Positions 9,011-17,835 of a DNA stretch of 64,000 nt are shown here, piece by piece; within the stretch, counting starts at the first letter, position 1; each line of letters opens with the position of its first letter. Where the stretch lies: contig NZ_CP102384.1 of assembly GCF_024628865.1 (NCBI RefSeq), forward strand, positions 2,119,001 through 2,183,000, written 5' to 3'. The notes below the pieces were generated by a model. It was not told the origin of the DNA and ran no database searches. It saw only the letters and a program-made list of their open reading frames with translations. The translations under genes and the position numbers were made by a program. This stretch comes from Sphingopyxis sp. DBS4 (GTDB lineage Bacteria > Pseudomonadota > Alphaproteobacteria > Sphingomonadales > Sphingomonadaceae).

Positions 9011-9212
9011 GCCGTTCATGGAGCCGCAAGCGGACAACCGCCGGAAACGAGTAAGCCCCGTCGCATCTCTGCGGCGGGGCTTCCCTAGGCTCCATCCGAA
9101 GATGCGAGCCAAATCCTACTCATTCTTTCGATCAAGTAGATCAATGAAACGCCTGCCCTGCCCGATGGTTCCCCGCGCGGTGAAAATAGGGCCGGGAAGG
9201 ACGCCCGGCGGC

Positions 9213-9386
9213 TCAGGTGATCTTCTTCGCCGCCGCCGCGCCGAGAACGAGGAACAGGACGACCAGCGCCAGGCCGACGAAGAACAGGATTTTCGCGATA
9301 CCGGCCGCGGCCCCCGCGATGCCGCCAAAACCGAGCACCGCCGCAAGCAACGCGATCACGGCAAAGATCAGAGCCCATTTGAACAT
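9213..9386 (-). CDS. DUF1328 small membrane protein
   Basis: 57 residues from ATG 9386 with SD GGAGAA 6 bases upstream; a longer reading from 9437 is not needed. The sequence has two membrane helices around the Gly-rich [13 protein letters not shown], and [20 protein letters not shown] is the standard opening of the DUF1328 (UPF0391) family. These proteins are common in proteobacteria and often tied to envelope stress, but their biochemical role is not established. It stands alone between the EF-hand and hydrolase-OsmC genes. Confidence 0.9.
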   Translation of the reverse strand: MFKWALIFAVIALLAAVLGFGGIAGAAAGIAKILFFVGLALVVLFLVLGAAAAKKIT

Positions 9387-9601
9387 CCGAATTCTCCTTG
9401 TCCGGCGGACGCACGGGGCAGCATCCCGAACCGGCATATGCCGTTTGGGAGGACGACCCGCTGTCGCGCCTTGTTTTCTATCTATCGAGTGCGCTGGTTA
9501 AACGGTGACCGCGGCCGAAAGTTCCTGTTGGACAATCGACGTATCAGGCCTGACCATCGCATGGCAGCGCCGGAGTCGGCGCCCGATTGGGAGAAAACGC
9601 C

Positions 9602-10870
9602 ATGGTCACGCGCCCGTTTCGCTTTTCGGGATCGACCGGAAAGCAGCTTTCGGGGCGGCTGGAAATGCCCGGCGGGCGCGTGCGCGGCTGGGCAATCTTC
9701 GCGCATTGCTTCACCTGCGGAAAGGACAATCGTGCCGCGACGCGCATCGCGAGGCTGCTTGCGCGGCAAGGGATCGGCGTCCTCCGCTTCGACTTCGCGG
9801 GGCTCGGCGACAGCGAGGGCGATTTCGCCGACAGCCGCTTTTCGTGGGACGTGCGCGACCTTCAGGCCGCGGCGAAGGCGCTGGTGGCCGAGGGCAAGCC
9901 GCCGTCGCTGCTGATCGGACACAGCCTGGGCGGCGCGGCGGCGATCGCGGCAGCGGTCAACCTTCCCGCGATCCGCGCCGTCGCGACGATCAACGCGCCC
10001 TTCGACGTCGCACATACGCTCCACCAGTTCGATCCCGCCGCGCTCGCCGCGATCGACGCGCAGGGCGCCGCCGACGTGCTGCTCGCCGGGCGGCGCTTTC
10101 GCGTCGGACGCGGGCTCATCGACGATCTGCGGGCGCAGGATCAGGGTGCGCGCATCGCAGCATTGCGCCGCCCGTTCCTCGTGATGCATGCACCGCGCGA
10201 CGACACCGTCGGGATCGAGAATGCGACCAAAATCTATGTCGCCGCGCGCCATCCCAAGAGCTTCGTCTCGCTCGACGACGCCGACCATCTGCTCAGCCGG
10301 CCGCAGGACGCAGAGCGCGTCGCCTTCATGATCGCGGCGTGGACCGCGCCCTATCTCACACCGCCGGCCGATCCGCCCGCAGCGCAGGTCGACGCCGAAG
10401 CCGAGGAGACGCGCGAGGGAAAATTCCAGGTCGTGATCAGCGCCGGCGATCACGTTTTCCTCGCCGACGAGCCGGTCGGCGTCGGCGGGCTGGGGTCAGG
10501 GCCGAGCCCGTTCGATCTGCTCTCCGCCGCGCTCGCCGCCTGCACGACGATGACGCTGCGCCTCTATGCCGACGGCAAGGGCTGGCCGGTGACGCGGATC
10601 CGCACCGCGGTCGGCCACGAAAGGCAGCCGGGCGAAGCACGTCCTGATCTCTTCAACTGCCGGATCGCGATCGAAGGCGCGCTCGACGCCGATCAACGCA
10701 CCCGAATGATGGAAATCGCGGAGCGCTGCCCCGTCCACCGCACGCTCGAACAGGGGTCGCGCTTTACCTTGGCCGAAGGCGAGCCCCCTGCCCCGTGCGA
10801 CCCGCCCGAGGCACACCGCGAAGCGATGGACCGCGCAACTGAAGGCCCGGCGACGGACGGTGTGGCGTAG
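9602..10870 (+). CDS. Alpha/beta-hydrolase fused to an OsmC-like domain
   Basis: 422 residues from ATG 9602 (SD GGGAG). Residues about 1-255 form an alpha/beta hydrolase with the nucleophile elbow GHSLGG, an acidic residue in HAPRDDTVGI and a His in DDADHLL. Residues about 270-400 form an OsmC/Ohr-type domain with FQVVISAGDHVFLADEP, GPSPFDLLSAALAACTTMT (peroxidatic Cys) and a second conserved Cys in IAERCPVHRTL. OsmC proteins reduce organic hydroperoxides with thiols, so the fusion may hydrolyse acyl esters and reduce the peroxide released. This bifunctional arrangement is known in proteobacteria. It is a single gene ending 48 bases before tRNA-Gly. Confidence 0.9.
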   Translation: MVTRPFRFSGSTGKQLSGRLEMPGGRVRGWAIFAHCFTCGKDNRAATRIARLLARQGIGVLRFDFAGLGDSEGDFADSRFSWDVRDLQAAAKALVAEGKPPSLLIGHSLGGAAAIAAAVNLPAIRAVATINAPFDVAHTLHQFDPAALAAIDAQGAADVLLAGRRFRVGRGLIDDLRAQDQGARIAALRRPFLVMHAPRDDTVGIENATKIYVAARHPKSFVSLDDADHLLSRPQDAERVAFMIAAWTAPYLTPPADPPAAQVDAEAEETREGKFQVVISAGDHVFLADEPVGVGGLGSGPSPFDLLSAALAACTTMTLRLYADGKGWPVTRIRTAVGHERQPGEARPDLFNCRIAIEGALDADQRTRMMEIAERCPVHRTLEQGSRFTLAEGEPPAPCDPPEAHREAMDRATEGPATDGVA

Positions 10871-10918
10871 CGCTTGACGACAGGCAGCCAAAATGGCAAT
10901 CGCGCCAGCCTTGGACAC

Positions 10919-10992
10919 GCGGGTATAGCATAGTGGTAATGCTCTAGCCTTCCAAGCTAGCTAGGCGGGTTCGATTCCCGCTACCCGCTCCA
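10919..10992 (+). tRNA. tRNA-Gly(TCC)
   Basis: 74 bases. The acceptor stem GCGGGTA pairs with TACCCGC, followed by a discriminator T and an encoded CCA. D-arm, anticodon stem CTAGC/GCTAG around loop CTTCCAA (anticodon TCC), and T-arm GGCGGGTTCGATTCCCGCT are all present. tRNA 3' ends are common ICE integration sites, and ICE remnants start about 85 bases downstream; the 11.0 kb flank shows short AACGTCC repeats. Confidence 0.97.
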
Positions 10993-11139
10993 GACCCCCT
11001 TCCGAGAACGTCCGGCAACGTCCAAAAAACGGCTGATTTCTCCCACTTTTCTGCTATAACCGTCCCTGTTGATGCGTGATCTGCCCCCTTCTGAGTGGTC
11101 CAAAATTGATGATATTTTGGACGACGAAGGAGATATAGA

Positions 11140-11418
11140 ATGCCGAGCAAGAAGCATCGCCCGGAAGAGATTATCGGCAAGCTACGTGAGGCGGAGGTTG
11201 TGCTTGCGCAGGGCGCTACGACCGCCGAGGCGTGTCGTCGGATCGCGATCAGCGAGCAGACCTATTATCGGTGGCGCAAGGAATATGGCGGCCTGAAGAC
11301 CGATCAGGCGCGTCGGATGAAGGATCTGGAGAAGGAGAATGCGCGGCTTCGTCGTGCGATCTCGGACCTGACGCTGGACAAGCTGATCCTGCAGGAGGCT
11401 GCCCGGGGAAACTTCTGA
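11140..11418 (+). CDS. IS3-family transposase OrfA
   Basis: 92 residues, start ATG 11140 after GAAGGAGATATAGA. The helix-turn-helix covers about 5-50 (EEIIGKLREAEVVLAQG and ISEQTYYRWRKEYGG), followed by a leucine-zipper-like MKDLEKENARLRRAISDL used for multimerisation. The last codons hold the slippery heptamer GGGAAAC at 11406-11412 in the right phase (G GGA AAC), so a share of ribosomes should slip -1 and make the OrfAB transposase. It looks intact. Confidence 0.93.
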   Translation: MPSKKHRPEEIIGKLREAEVVLAQGATTAEACRRIAISEQTYYRWRKEYGGLKTDQARRMKDLEKENARLRRAISDLTLDKLILQEAARGNF

Positions 11419-12311
11419 GCCCCGCACGCCGCAGGCGCTGTATCGACCACATCAGAATGATGATGCCGGTGTCCGAGCGGCGGCTGTGCCGCGTGCTCGG
11501 GCAGCACCGATCGACGCAGCGCAAGGCGCCACGCGGGGCGGATGACGAAGCGGCCCTCACTGAGGATATCATCGCACTGGCCCGGCAATATGGTCGTTAT
11601 GGCTATCGCCGGGTGACGGCGTTGCTACGCGATGCGGGGTGGCATGTGAACCGCAAGCGGGTTGAGCGTATCTGGCGCCGCGAAGGGCTGAAGGTGCCAC
11701 AAAGGCAGCCGAAGCGCGGGCGTCTGTGGCTGAACGACGGATCGTGCATCCGGCTGCGGCCAGAATATCCCGGCCATGTCTGGTCCTACGACTTCGTCGA
11801 GGGCCGGACGCACGATGGTCGCAAATACCGGATCCTGTCGATCATCGACGAGGCGAGCCGGGAGTGCCTGGCGTTGCCGGTGGCGCGTAAGCTCAAGAGC
11901 GACGACGTGCTCGCGGCACTGGCCGAGCTGTTCGTCACGCGTGGGCCGCCGGCGCATATCCGGTCGGACAACGGCCCGGAGTTTATCGCGACGGCGGTGC
12001 AGCAATGGCTCGCCCAGATCGGCGTGAAGACGCTGTATATCACGCCCGGATCGCCATGGGAGAATGGCTATTGTGAAAGCTTCAACGGATCCCTGCGCGA
12101 TGAGCTGCTCAACGGCGAGATCTTCTACTCGCTCGCGGAGGCCCGGATCCTGATCGAGGCTTGGCGGCGGCATTACAACACCGTCCGGCCGCACAGCTCG
12201 CTGGGATATCGACCACCGGCGCCGGAGGCCGTTCCATCGCCAGTGTCGCCCGCCGGTTCCGCTTCGCTCCACCTGCGGCCAACACTGGCGATGGACGCGT
12301 CAATGCACTAA
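11406..12311 (+). CDS. IS3-family transposase OrfB (made by -1 frameshift)
   Basis: The -1 frame after the GGGAAAC site reads through KLLSPARRRRC and gives an rve integrase domain of about 300 residues. The DDE residues are visible: Asp in HVWSYDFVEG, Asp in IRSDNGPEF and Glu in the region SPWENGYCESFNG. The HTH_21-like N-terminal part contains YGRYGYRRVTALLRDAGW. The C-terminus matches the IS407/IS2-like group (YNTVRPHSSLGYRPP). It cuts and joins IS ends as the fusion OrfAB and appears functional. Confidence 0.92.
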   Translation, partial: GKLLSPARRRRCIDHIRMMMPVSERRLCRVLGQHRSTQRKAPRGADDEAALTEDIIALARQYGRYGYRRVTALLRDAGWHVNRKRVERIWRREGLKVPQRQPKRGRLWLNDGSCIRLRPEYPGHVWSYDFVEGRTHDGRKYRILSIIDEASRECLALPVARKLKSDDVLAALAELFVTRGPPAHIRSDNGPEFIATAVQQWLAQIGVKTLYITPGSPWENGYCESFNGSLRDELLNGEIFYSLAEARILIEAWRRHYNTVRPHSSLGYRPPAPEAVPSPVSPAGSASLHLRPTLAMDASMH

Positions 12312-12348
12312 CAATCCCAGCGGACCACTCGGTGGGGGCCGGTCACGT

Positions 12349-12745
12349 CGCGTTCGGCCAAAGCCGCGCGCTGGTGGTCTGGCAGCGCATCATCCTTCCC
12401 GATGGTTCGTCAATCCGCATCGACAATGTTCCCGCGACCGACACGCAGGGCTATGCGGGCCTCGCCGACAAGATCGACCGGCACACATGGCAGCTATTGA
12501 AGGGCGTCGCGCTCTCGACGCTGCTTGGTGTCGGCTCGGAATTGAGTTTTGGCAGCAGCGAGAGCGACCTTGTTCGAGCGATCCGTGAAGCCGCGCAGCA
12601 GGGCGGCGCGCGAGCCGGCGACCAGCTCGTCACCCGCAATCTCAATATCCAGCCGACTATGCGCGTCCGGCCCGGCTGGCCGCTGCGTGTCATCGTCCAC
12701 AAGGATATTGTCGTCGGGCGGCCGTGGGGAGGCGGAAATGGCTGA
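12349..12745 (+). pseudogene. trbI: Conjugal transfer protein TrbI, C-terminal fragment
   Basis: The open frame running out of the IS right end encodes the TrbI/VirB10 C-terminal domain: ALVVWQRIILPDGSSIRIDN, HTWQLLKGVALSTLLGVGSE and RPGWPLRVIVHKDIVV. TrbI spans inner and outer membranes in the conjugative type IV secretion channel. Only about 130 of the usual 400 or more residues remain, and the rest was replaced by the IS3-type element. It ends with an 8-base overlap into the DUF2274 gene, the normal order at the right end of trb-type ICEs. Confidence 0.9.
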
Positions 12746-12953
12746 CCTGAAATTGCCGAAGCTGCCGGAGCGAACGCCGAAGAGAATCACGTTCAACGCC
12801 ATGCCGGGTTTGTTCGAGGCATTGAACGCTTATGCCGACGCTTACGAAGCGGCATACGGCAGGCGTGAATCCGTGCCGGACCTTATTCCTGCAATGCTTA
12901 CGGCTTTCATCGAAACCGATCGCCGCTTTCACCGAGGGAGGCGGAAGCCATGA
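12738..12953 (+). CDS. DUF2274 protein of an ICE trb operon
   Basis: 71 residues from ATG 12738, with GGAGGCGG as SD inside the trbI end. The sequence (LPKLPERTPKRITFNAMPG, LNAYADAYEAAYG, LIPAMLTAFIETDRRF) matches DUF2274, a small protein that regularly follows trbI in alphaproteobacterial ICEs. It looks like a ribbon-helix-helix or small accessory protein; its function in transfer is not known. The stop overlaps the next gene by 4 bases (ATGA). Confidence 0.85.
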   Translation: MADLKLPKLPERTPKRITFNAMPGLFEALNAYADAYEAAYGRRESVPDLIPAMLTAFIETDRRFHRGRRKP

Positions 12954-13171
12954 GCAAGATGCAGAGCAGGCAAGGGCCGCAAGTTGCGTCCGAGGACCGC
13001 CACCATATCGAACCGATCAGCGTCCGCATATCCGCCGCGGTTAAACTCACTGGCATTGGACGGTCGACGCTCTACGAACTCATCAAGGCCGGAGAGCTAG
13101 AAACTGTAAAAGTCGGTCGATCGACCTTCATTCGATACGCCAGCCTCAAGCGCCTGTTCGAGAAAATCTAG
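12950..13171 (+). CDS. Excisionase-like helix-turn-helix protein
   Basis: 73 residues. After a polar N-terminus comes a MerR-like winged HTH (HTH_17/excisionase type): ISAAVKLTGIGRSTLYELIK, then AGELETVKVGRSTFIRYASLKRLFEK. Such proteins bind element ends and steer integrase toward excision, or act as transfer regulators. It overlaps the DUF2274 gene (ATGA) and is the last ICE gene before the end repeats. A degraded second copy lies at 33031-33184. Confidence 0.87.
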   Translation: MSKMQSRQGPQVASEDRHHIEPISVRISAAVKLTGIGRSTLYELIKAGELETVKVGRSTFIRYASLKRLFEKI

Positions 13172-13440
13172 GGCGCCGCGAGCGAGCCGCAGGGGATGGC
13201 CGGCAAAATCCCTTGCGCCTGTCTATAGGCAATTTACCCTGCAATTCTCCGTTTTTCGTCAGATGCAGGGTAATGGACCGGCAGGCCCGCCACCGAACTT
13301 TTTCGATTCCCATTTTCGCGAAGTTCGACCCTCTATTCGATTCCCATTTTTCGTTATAGTCGCGTGAGGGTGTCAGCGAGGGTATGTCTCGGCCGATTGG
13401 AAATAATATTCATTATAAACATCATCTTAGGAAGGTGATG
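13034..13440 (+). repeat. ICE right-end module, copy A
   Basis: This covers the HTH gene's 3' half and about 270 bases beyond. It contains two TTCGATTCCCATTTTTCG-type repeats (13302-13318, one base shorter, and 13336-13353) and a GAGGGTgtcagcGAGGGT pair at 13367-13384. The whole stretch is repeated with many substitutions at 33034-33440. The paired repeats look like recombinase binding sites at an ICE end. Apart from these I see no gene in 13172-13578. Confidence 0.7.
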
Positions 13441-13578
13441 CGGCTCCCTGCTTCGACGAAGGACAGGCACGGCTAGGGGCGAAATGTCGCGGACCGCGGC
13501 CCTTGGATTTTCGTCCTTACAATCCGTGTGTACAAACCCATATAGCATCTATCGCGGCCCTCCTTTTTGTAAGCCGCC

Positions 13579-13617
13579 GCGGCTGAGAGCCTGTGCTCCC
13601 GCTTACGCAGAGGAGCC
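13579..13617 (+). promoter_or_regulatory. SD-covering leader motif, copy A
   Basis: GGCTGAGAGCC is followed by GCTCCCGCT and then GGAGC, which holds the SD of the next gene (ATG 13623). GCTCC can pair with GGAGC. It is the weakest of four copies of a shared motif (others at 19763, 26062 and 27343). Confidence 0.5.
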
Positions 13618-13622
13618 ACGCC

Positions 13623-13910
13623 ATGAATCGCCCCGACACCGCCGAAAGAACCGTCGCATCGTCTCGCCCCGTGCGCCATTTCCACAAATATCGAAGCCCG
13701 CTCTCCCTCGATCATGCCCGGCGTCAGGGTGACATCAGCCAGCTTGCCTATCTGGTGATGGGCGGACGCGACCCTGCCATCGCCTTTCTCAATGGAGAAA
13801 ATGTCGTGCTTGGCGGAAGGCCGCTCGCCATCGCAACCGCCAGCCCGGAGGGCTATGTGCAGGTCGCGGAGATCATCCGCTCTGGTGCTTCCGTGCCGGA
13901 ATCGACGTGA
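13623..13910 (+). CDS. Small protein resembling the MbcA/ParS toxin-binding domain (paralogue 1)
   Basis: 95 residues from ATG 13623 (SD GAGGAG). Residues about 45-90 (LVMGGRDPAIAFLNGENVV and LGGRPLAIATASPEGYVQV) resemble the DUF2384 (MbcA/ParS/Xre antitoxin C-terminal) pattern, in which a FLN-x-LGGRP-x-A-x-S-xxG stretch binds a RES-type toxin. No RES toxin gene is next to it and there is no HTH, so an antitoxin role is doubtful. A paralogue at 28008-28304 shares QG-IS-LA, GGRDPA and FLNGE. The next gene overlaps by 4 bases (GTGA). Confidence 0.75.
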   Translation: MNRPDTAERTVASSRPVRHFHKYRSPLSLDHARRQGDISQLAYLVMGGRDPAIAFLNGENVVLGGRPLAIATASPEGYVQVAEIIRSGASVPEST

Positions 13911-14131
13911 GCCGCGCGATCAACCTCGCGTTGCCTGAGGCCGATGTCAGGGAAATCTGCCGTGCGTCGGGAGTGGCTATCAGTGCGATCGAGCGGTTGC
14001 CGTCAGGCGGCACGCGCTTGGTCTGCACGACCAGTAGCGGCGCCGACGAAATCCGCCTCAGACTCGCTGGCCACCTGATCGAAGGCGCGGTCGATCGATT
14101 CCGCTTCTATAGGCCATCCCCGACCGGTTGA
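13907..14131 (+). CDS. Hypothetical small protein coupled to the MbcA-like gene
   Basis: 74 residues from GTG 13907, whose TG is shared with the TGA of the preceding gene, so translation is coupled. The sequence (INLALPEADVREICRASGVA, ERLPSGGTRLVCTTSSGADE) has two short helices and a beta-rich middle and no motif I recognise. In the second locus the MbcA-like gene is also followed by a small overlapping gene (28294-28527), so the two-gene arrangement, though not clearly the second protein's sequence, is repeated. Confidence 0.65.
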   Translation: MSRAINLALPEADVREICRASGVAISAIERLPSGGTRLVCTTSSGADEIRLRLAGHLIEGAVDRFRFYRPSPTG

Positions 14132-14187
14132 TGGCATGCAATGGCGCCGGAGGCGGCCTAGCTCGATCAGAAGAAAGCGGGCGCGAC

Positions 14188-14212
14188 GAAACTTAGGGGG
14201 AAGCCGCGGGTT
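14188..14212 (+). promoter_or_regulatory. Possible EcfG-type promoter of the catalase gene
   Basis: GAAAC, a 16-base spacer and GGTT lie 35-59 bases upstream of the catalase ATG, each one base off the general-stress-response consensus (GGAAC and CGTT). Weak evidence alone, but catalase is a usual member of this regulon. Confidence 0.3.
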
Positions 14213-14246
14213 GAGACCTTATCCCCGCTGACCGAAGGATCCGATC

Positions 14247-16394
14247 ATGGCGAAGAAGCCCGTGCCGTCACCCGCCGCAGACCATGCACTTCGTGACCAC
14301 CAACCGGGAGAGGGCCAGCCGGCGCCGATTGACAGCAGAGGCGATGGCGATGAACTGCATCAGCAAGTCGGAGATGGAGTCGCCGATGCGGCGGCTTATC
14401 TCACCGATAATTTCGGTCACCGTATCTCCGACAATCAGAATTCGCTTCGCGCCGGCGCACGCGGGCCGACCTTGCTCGAGGATTTCGCCCTCCGCGAGAA
14501 AATCTTCCATTTCGACCATGAGCGCATTCCCGAACGCATCGTCCATGCGCGCGGGTCGGGCGCGCACGGCGTGTTCGAATGCACCAGGGCGATTCCCGAA
14601 CTGACCAAGGCGTCGATCTTCCAGAAGGAAGGGGCGAGTTGTCCGGTCTTCGTTCGCTTCTCGACCGTCGCCGGCGGCGCCGGATCGGTCGACACGCCGC
14701 GTGACGTGCGCGGCTTTGCGGTCAAGCTCTACACCGAAACCGGTAATTGGGATCTGGTCGGCAACAATATCCCGGTCTTCTTCATCCAGGACGCGATGAA
14801 GTTCCCAGATCTCGTCCACAGCGTGAAGATGGAGGCCGACCGCGGTTATCCGCAGGCGGCGAGCGCACACGACACCTTCTGGGACTTCATCGGCCTGATA
14901 CCCGAATCGATGCATATGATCATGTGGGCGATGTCCGACCGCGCGATCCCCCGCAGCTTCCGCATGATCGAAGGCTTCGGCGTTCATACCTTCCGCTTCG
15001 TCAACGATGAGGGTGCGGGCAAATTCGTCAAATTCCACTGGAAGCCCGTGCTCGGCATCCAGTCGACGACATGGGACGAGGCGGTCAAGATCGCCGGTGC
15101 CGATCCCGATTTCCTGCGCCGCGACCTGTTCGAGGCGATCGATGCCGGCGACTTCCCGGCGTGGAATCTCGGCGTGCAGGTCTTCGACGAGGCGTTCGCG
15201 GCAAAGCAGCCCTATGACGTGCTCGACGCCACCAAGCTGATCCCCGAGGAGGATATCCCCGTCGAGATCGTCGGCCGCATGACGCTCAACCGCAACGTCG
15301 ACAATTTCTTCGCCGAAACCGAGCAAGCCGCCTTCCTGCCGTCGAACATCATCCCCGGCATCGATTTCAGCAACGACCCGCTGCTGCAGGGCCGGCTCTT
15401 CTCCTATCTCGACACGCAGAAGTCGCGGCTAGGAACGACCAATTTCCACCAGATTCCTATCAATGCGCCCAAATGCCCCTTCCACAATTTCCAGCGCGAC
15501 GGGATGATGCAGACGCTCGTGCCGACCGGGCGCGCCAATTACGAACCCAACAGCCTCGCCGAAGCGGGTGAGAATGGCGGTCCGCGGGAGAGTGCGGAGG
15601 CGGGCTTCACGACCTTCAGCGCCAACGACGAGCGCAACGATCCCGCGCAAAAGCTCCGTATCCGTGCCGAGCTATTCGCGGATCATTTCAGCCAGGCGCG
15701 GCTCTTCTACCTGTCGCAGACCGCGAATGAGCAGGCGCATATCGCCTCGGCGCTGGTCTTCGAACTGTCAAAGGTCACGCTCGATCACGTCCGCGCGCGT
15801 GTCGTCGGCCAGCTTCGCAACATCGACGAGGATCTGGCGAAGCGCGTTGCCGCGGGCCTCGCGATCGACCTGCCGCCCAAGGAAAGGGCTGCGCGAGCGC
15901 CGGTCGATCTCAAAACCTCCGATGCGCTGTCGATTCAGAAGAATGCCGATGACACAATGGAGGGCCGCAAGGTCGCGATCCTCTTTGCCGAAGGGTCGGA
16001 CAAGATGGCGATTGACAAGCTGAAAGCCGATATCGAAGGCACCGGCGGTACCCCGTTCTTGGTCGCGCCCAAGGTCGGCGGGATCAAGGTCAAGGGCGGC
16101 ACGCTCAAGGCCGATGGCCAACTCGCCGGATCGCCTTCGGTGCTGTTCGACGCGGTCGCCTCGATCCTGACAGAAGAACAGGCCAAGGCGCTTTCGGTGC
16201 AGGGTGCGGCGGTGCAGTGGTTCATGGACGCCTATGGCCATTGCAAGACCATCGCGCATGACGACGCGACCCAGATATTGCTCGACAAGGCGGGCGTCGA
16301 AAAGGACGGCGGCGTCGTTGCGATCGACGCCTTCGCCGATGTCGGCACGCGGCGTCATTGGGCGCGTGAAGCCAAGGTGCGCGATCTTGCCTGA
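14247..16394 (+). CDS. katE: Large-subunit catalase HPII
   Basis: 715 residues, the length of clade-2 large catalases. Catalytic His100 ([12 protein letters not shown]) and Asn173 ([13 protein letters not shown]) and the haem-ligand Tyr387 ([13 protein letters not shown]) have the same spacing as in E. coli HPII (His128, Asn201, Tyr415). The C-terminal flavodoxin-like domain (about 570-710, starting [14 protein letters not shown]) is present. The enzyme converts H2O2 to water and oxygen in the cytoplasm. It is the core enzyme of the stress island, with a separate SD (GAAGGAT) and a weak EcfG-like promoter. Confidence 0.97.
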   Translation: MAKKPVPSPAADHALRDHQPGEGQPAPIDSRGDGDELHQQVGDGVADAAAYLTDNFGHRISDNQNSLRAGARGPTLLEDFALREKIFHFDHERIPERIVHARGSGAHGVFECTRAIPELTKASIFQKEGASCPVFVRFSTVAGGAGSVDTPRDVRGFAVKLYTETGNWDLVGNNIPVFFIQDAMKFPDLVHSVKMEADRGYPQAASAHDTFWDFIGLIPESMHMIMWAMSDRAIPRSFRMIEGFGVHTFRFVNDEGAGKFVKFHWKPVLGIQSTTWDEAVKIAGADPDFLRRDLFEAIDAGDFPAWNLGVQVFDEAFAAKQPYDVLDATKLIPEEDIPVEIVGRMTLNRNVDNFFAETEQAAFLPSNIIPGIDFSNDPLLQGRLFSYLDTQKSRLGTTNFHQIPINAPKCPFHNFQRDGMMQTLVPTGRANYEPNSLAEAGENGGPRESAEAGFTTFSANDERNDPAQKLRIRAELFADHFSQARLFYLSQTANEQAHIASALVFELSKVTLDHVRARVVGQLRNIDEDLAKRVAAGLAIDLPPKERAARAPVDLKTSDALSIQKNADDTMEGRKVAILFAEGSDKMAIDKLKADIEGTGGTPFLVAPKVGGIKVKGGTLKADGQLAGSPSVLFDAVASILTEEQAKALSVQGAAVQWFMDAYGHCKTIAHDDATQILLDKAGVEKDGGVVAIDAFADVGTRRHWAREAKVRDLA

Positions 16395-16406
16395 TCGCCT
16401 ACGTTG

Positions 16407-17639
16407 ATGGCGGCCGCGTCCGCGACCCATCACCGCGATCTCCGCACCGGCCGGTCGATCTGGTCGGCGCGGCGTCGTCCGGCGATCTCGTCAAGGCCTT
16501 TGACGCGCGATATCGCGTGCGATGCAATCGTCGTCGGTGCCGGCGTATCGGGCGCGTTGATCGCGGAGGCGCTGTCAGAAGCAGGGCTCACGACCGTCAT
16601 CGTCGATCGTCGCGGCCCCGCCGAAGGGTCGACTGCGGCATCGACGGCGATGCTGCAATATGAACTCGACACGCCGCTCTCGCTGATGGCGGAGCGGATC
16701 GGGCGCGAGAAGGCCGAGCGCATCTGGCGCCGCTCGCGCCAGGCGGTCGATGTGCTGCGCGAGCGAACCGAGCGACTGGGCCTCGCCGTCGTCGGCGCGA
16801 CGCGCGGTTCCATCTATCTCGACGGCAATGTCCTCGACGCCGACGGCCTGGCGCGCGAAGCCGACGCCCGCCGGCGCGCGGGTTTCGAGGTCGAGCTTCT
16901 CAAACCCGCCGCGGTGTTGGAGCGCTACGGGATCAAGGGACGCCATGCGCTGATCGGTTTCGGCAATTATTCCGCCGACCCGCGCCGGATGACCCTTGGC
17001 TATCTGAACGCCGCCATCGCGCGCGGCGCCCGGCTCTATTCGCCGGTCGATATCTGCGACATCGACGCGCGCGAAGACGGCGTGACGCTTCACAGCGCGC
17101 GCGGTCCCGAGATCCGTGCGCGCCATGTGGTCATGGCGACGGGCTACGAGATGATGAAGGGCATCCCGCGCAAGGGAAACAGGATCATATCGAGCTGGTC
17201 GATCGCGACCCGCCCTCAGCCCCGCGCCATCTGGCCGACGGCCGCGATGATCTGGGAAGCCGCCGACCCCTATCTCTACATCCGCACCACCCCGCGCGGC
17301 GAGGTCATATGCGGCGGCGAGGATGAGGAAATCGCGGACGCGGGCGAACGCGACGCGAAGCTTCCCGGCAAGATCAGAACCCTGTCGCGCAAGCTCGCTG
17401 CCCTGCTGCCGGGAATCGACGCGACTCCGGTCCATGGCTGGGCCGGCAGCTTCGGCGACAGCCCTGTCGGCACCCCGACGATCGGCCGCATCCCGCGCAT
17501 GCCCAACTGCTATGCAGCCATGGGTTATGGCGGGAATGGCATCACCTTCTCGATGATGGCTGCGCAGATGCTGCGCGGGCTGATCTGCGGCTATGGCGAT
17601 CCCGACGCGGACCTCGTCAGCTTCCATCGAAAATTCTAG
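16407..17639 (+). CDS. FAD-dependent oxidoreductase of the DAO family
   Basis: 410 residues from the second of two adjacent ATGs. The dinucleotide-binding motif CDAIVVGAGVSGALIAEALS lies about 38-57 with the acidic end of strand 2 in TTVIVDRR. The C-terminal DAO signature is GWAGSFGDSPVGTPTIGRI and YAAMGYGGNGITFSMMAA. The family oxidises amines or amino acids (glycine oxidase, sarcosine oxidase, PuuB type). The substrate is not evident. It starts 13 bases after the catalase stop, so the two are probably co-transcribed and the catalase may remove the H2O2 this oxidase makes. Confidence 0.88.
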   Translation: MAAASATHHRDLRTGRSIWSARRRPAISSRPLTRDIACDAIVVGAGVSGALIAEALSEAGLTTVIVDRRGPAEGSTAASTAMLQYELDTPLSLMAERIGREKAERIWRRSRQAVDVLRERTERLGLAVVGATRGSIYLDGNVLDADGLAREADARRRAGFEVELLKPAAVLERYGIKGRHALIGFGNYSADPRRMTLGYLNAAIARGARLYSPVDICDIDAREDGVTLHSARGPEIRARHVVMATGYEMMKGIPRKGNRIISSWSIATRPQPRAIWPTAAMIWEAADPYLYIRTTPRGEVICGGEDEEIADAGERDAKLPGKIRTLSRKLAALLPGIDATPVHGWAGSFGDSPVGTPTIGRIPRMPNCYAAMGYGGNGITFSMMAAQMLRGLICGYGDPDADLVSFHRKF

Positions 17640-17675
17640 GCGGGTCCGCGCAACGCAGTCGCGCCATCGCACCTG

Positions 17676-17777
17676 TCAGTGTCTTTTCCTGCTTCCGATG
17701 AGCAGCATGGTCTTGGCGCCGTCGCTGGTGTAGGGTCGATCCTTCACCGCCACCGATAGCGCGGCCGCTTTACCCAT
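17676..17777 (-). CDS. Possible 33-residue protein
   Basis: A short reading from ATG 17777 preceded by GGAG at good spacing. It encodes MGKAAALSVAVKDRPYTSDG followed by AKTMLLIGSRKRH. No family is recognised. It is the only sign of coding in the gap between the oxidoreductase and the antiporter, and it may be chance. Confidence 0.25.
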   Translation of the reverse strand: MGKAAALSVAVKDRPYTSDGAKTMLLIGSRKRH

Positions 17778-17835
17778 CGGCGCTCCATCATACCGAGTGC
17801 CGCCGGCATGGCGGCTCTTTCCGAAAGGATCGCTA

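Larger units (their letters stand above)
11075..12348 (+). mobile_element. IS3-family insertion sequence (IS407-like)
   Basis: About 1.27 kb bounded by imperfect inverted repeats: left CGTGATCTGCCCCCTTCTGA, right end (reverse complement) CGTGACCGGCCCCCACCGAG, both followed by GTGGTCC. It carries overlapping orfA and orfB joined by a -1 frameshift site. The bases flanking the two ends (GATG left, TCGC right) do not match, so no target duplication is seen. The right end abuts a trbI fragment and the left lies 82 bases past tRNA-Gly, consistent with an IS-linked deletion of the ICE body. Confidence 0.88.

Noticed and set aside
8238..9914. Plus-strand open frame of 558 codons
   Set aside because: Shadow of the EF-hand, DUF1328 and hydrolase genes; no family features.
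13302..13353. Direct repeats taken as a CRISPR array
   Set aside because: Only two units per copy, with AT-rich spacing and no cas genes; better explained as ICE-end recombinase sites.
10982..13353. TTCGATTCCC shared by the tRNA-Gly T-arm and the ICE-end repeats as an att core
   Set aside because: These bases are the near-universal T-arm sequence; the similarity stops there, so an att match is not shown.
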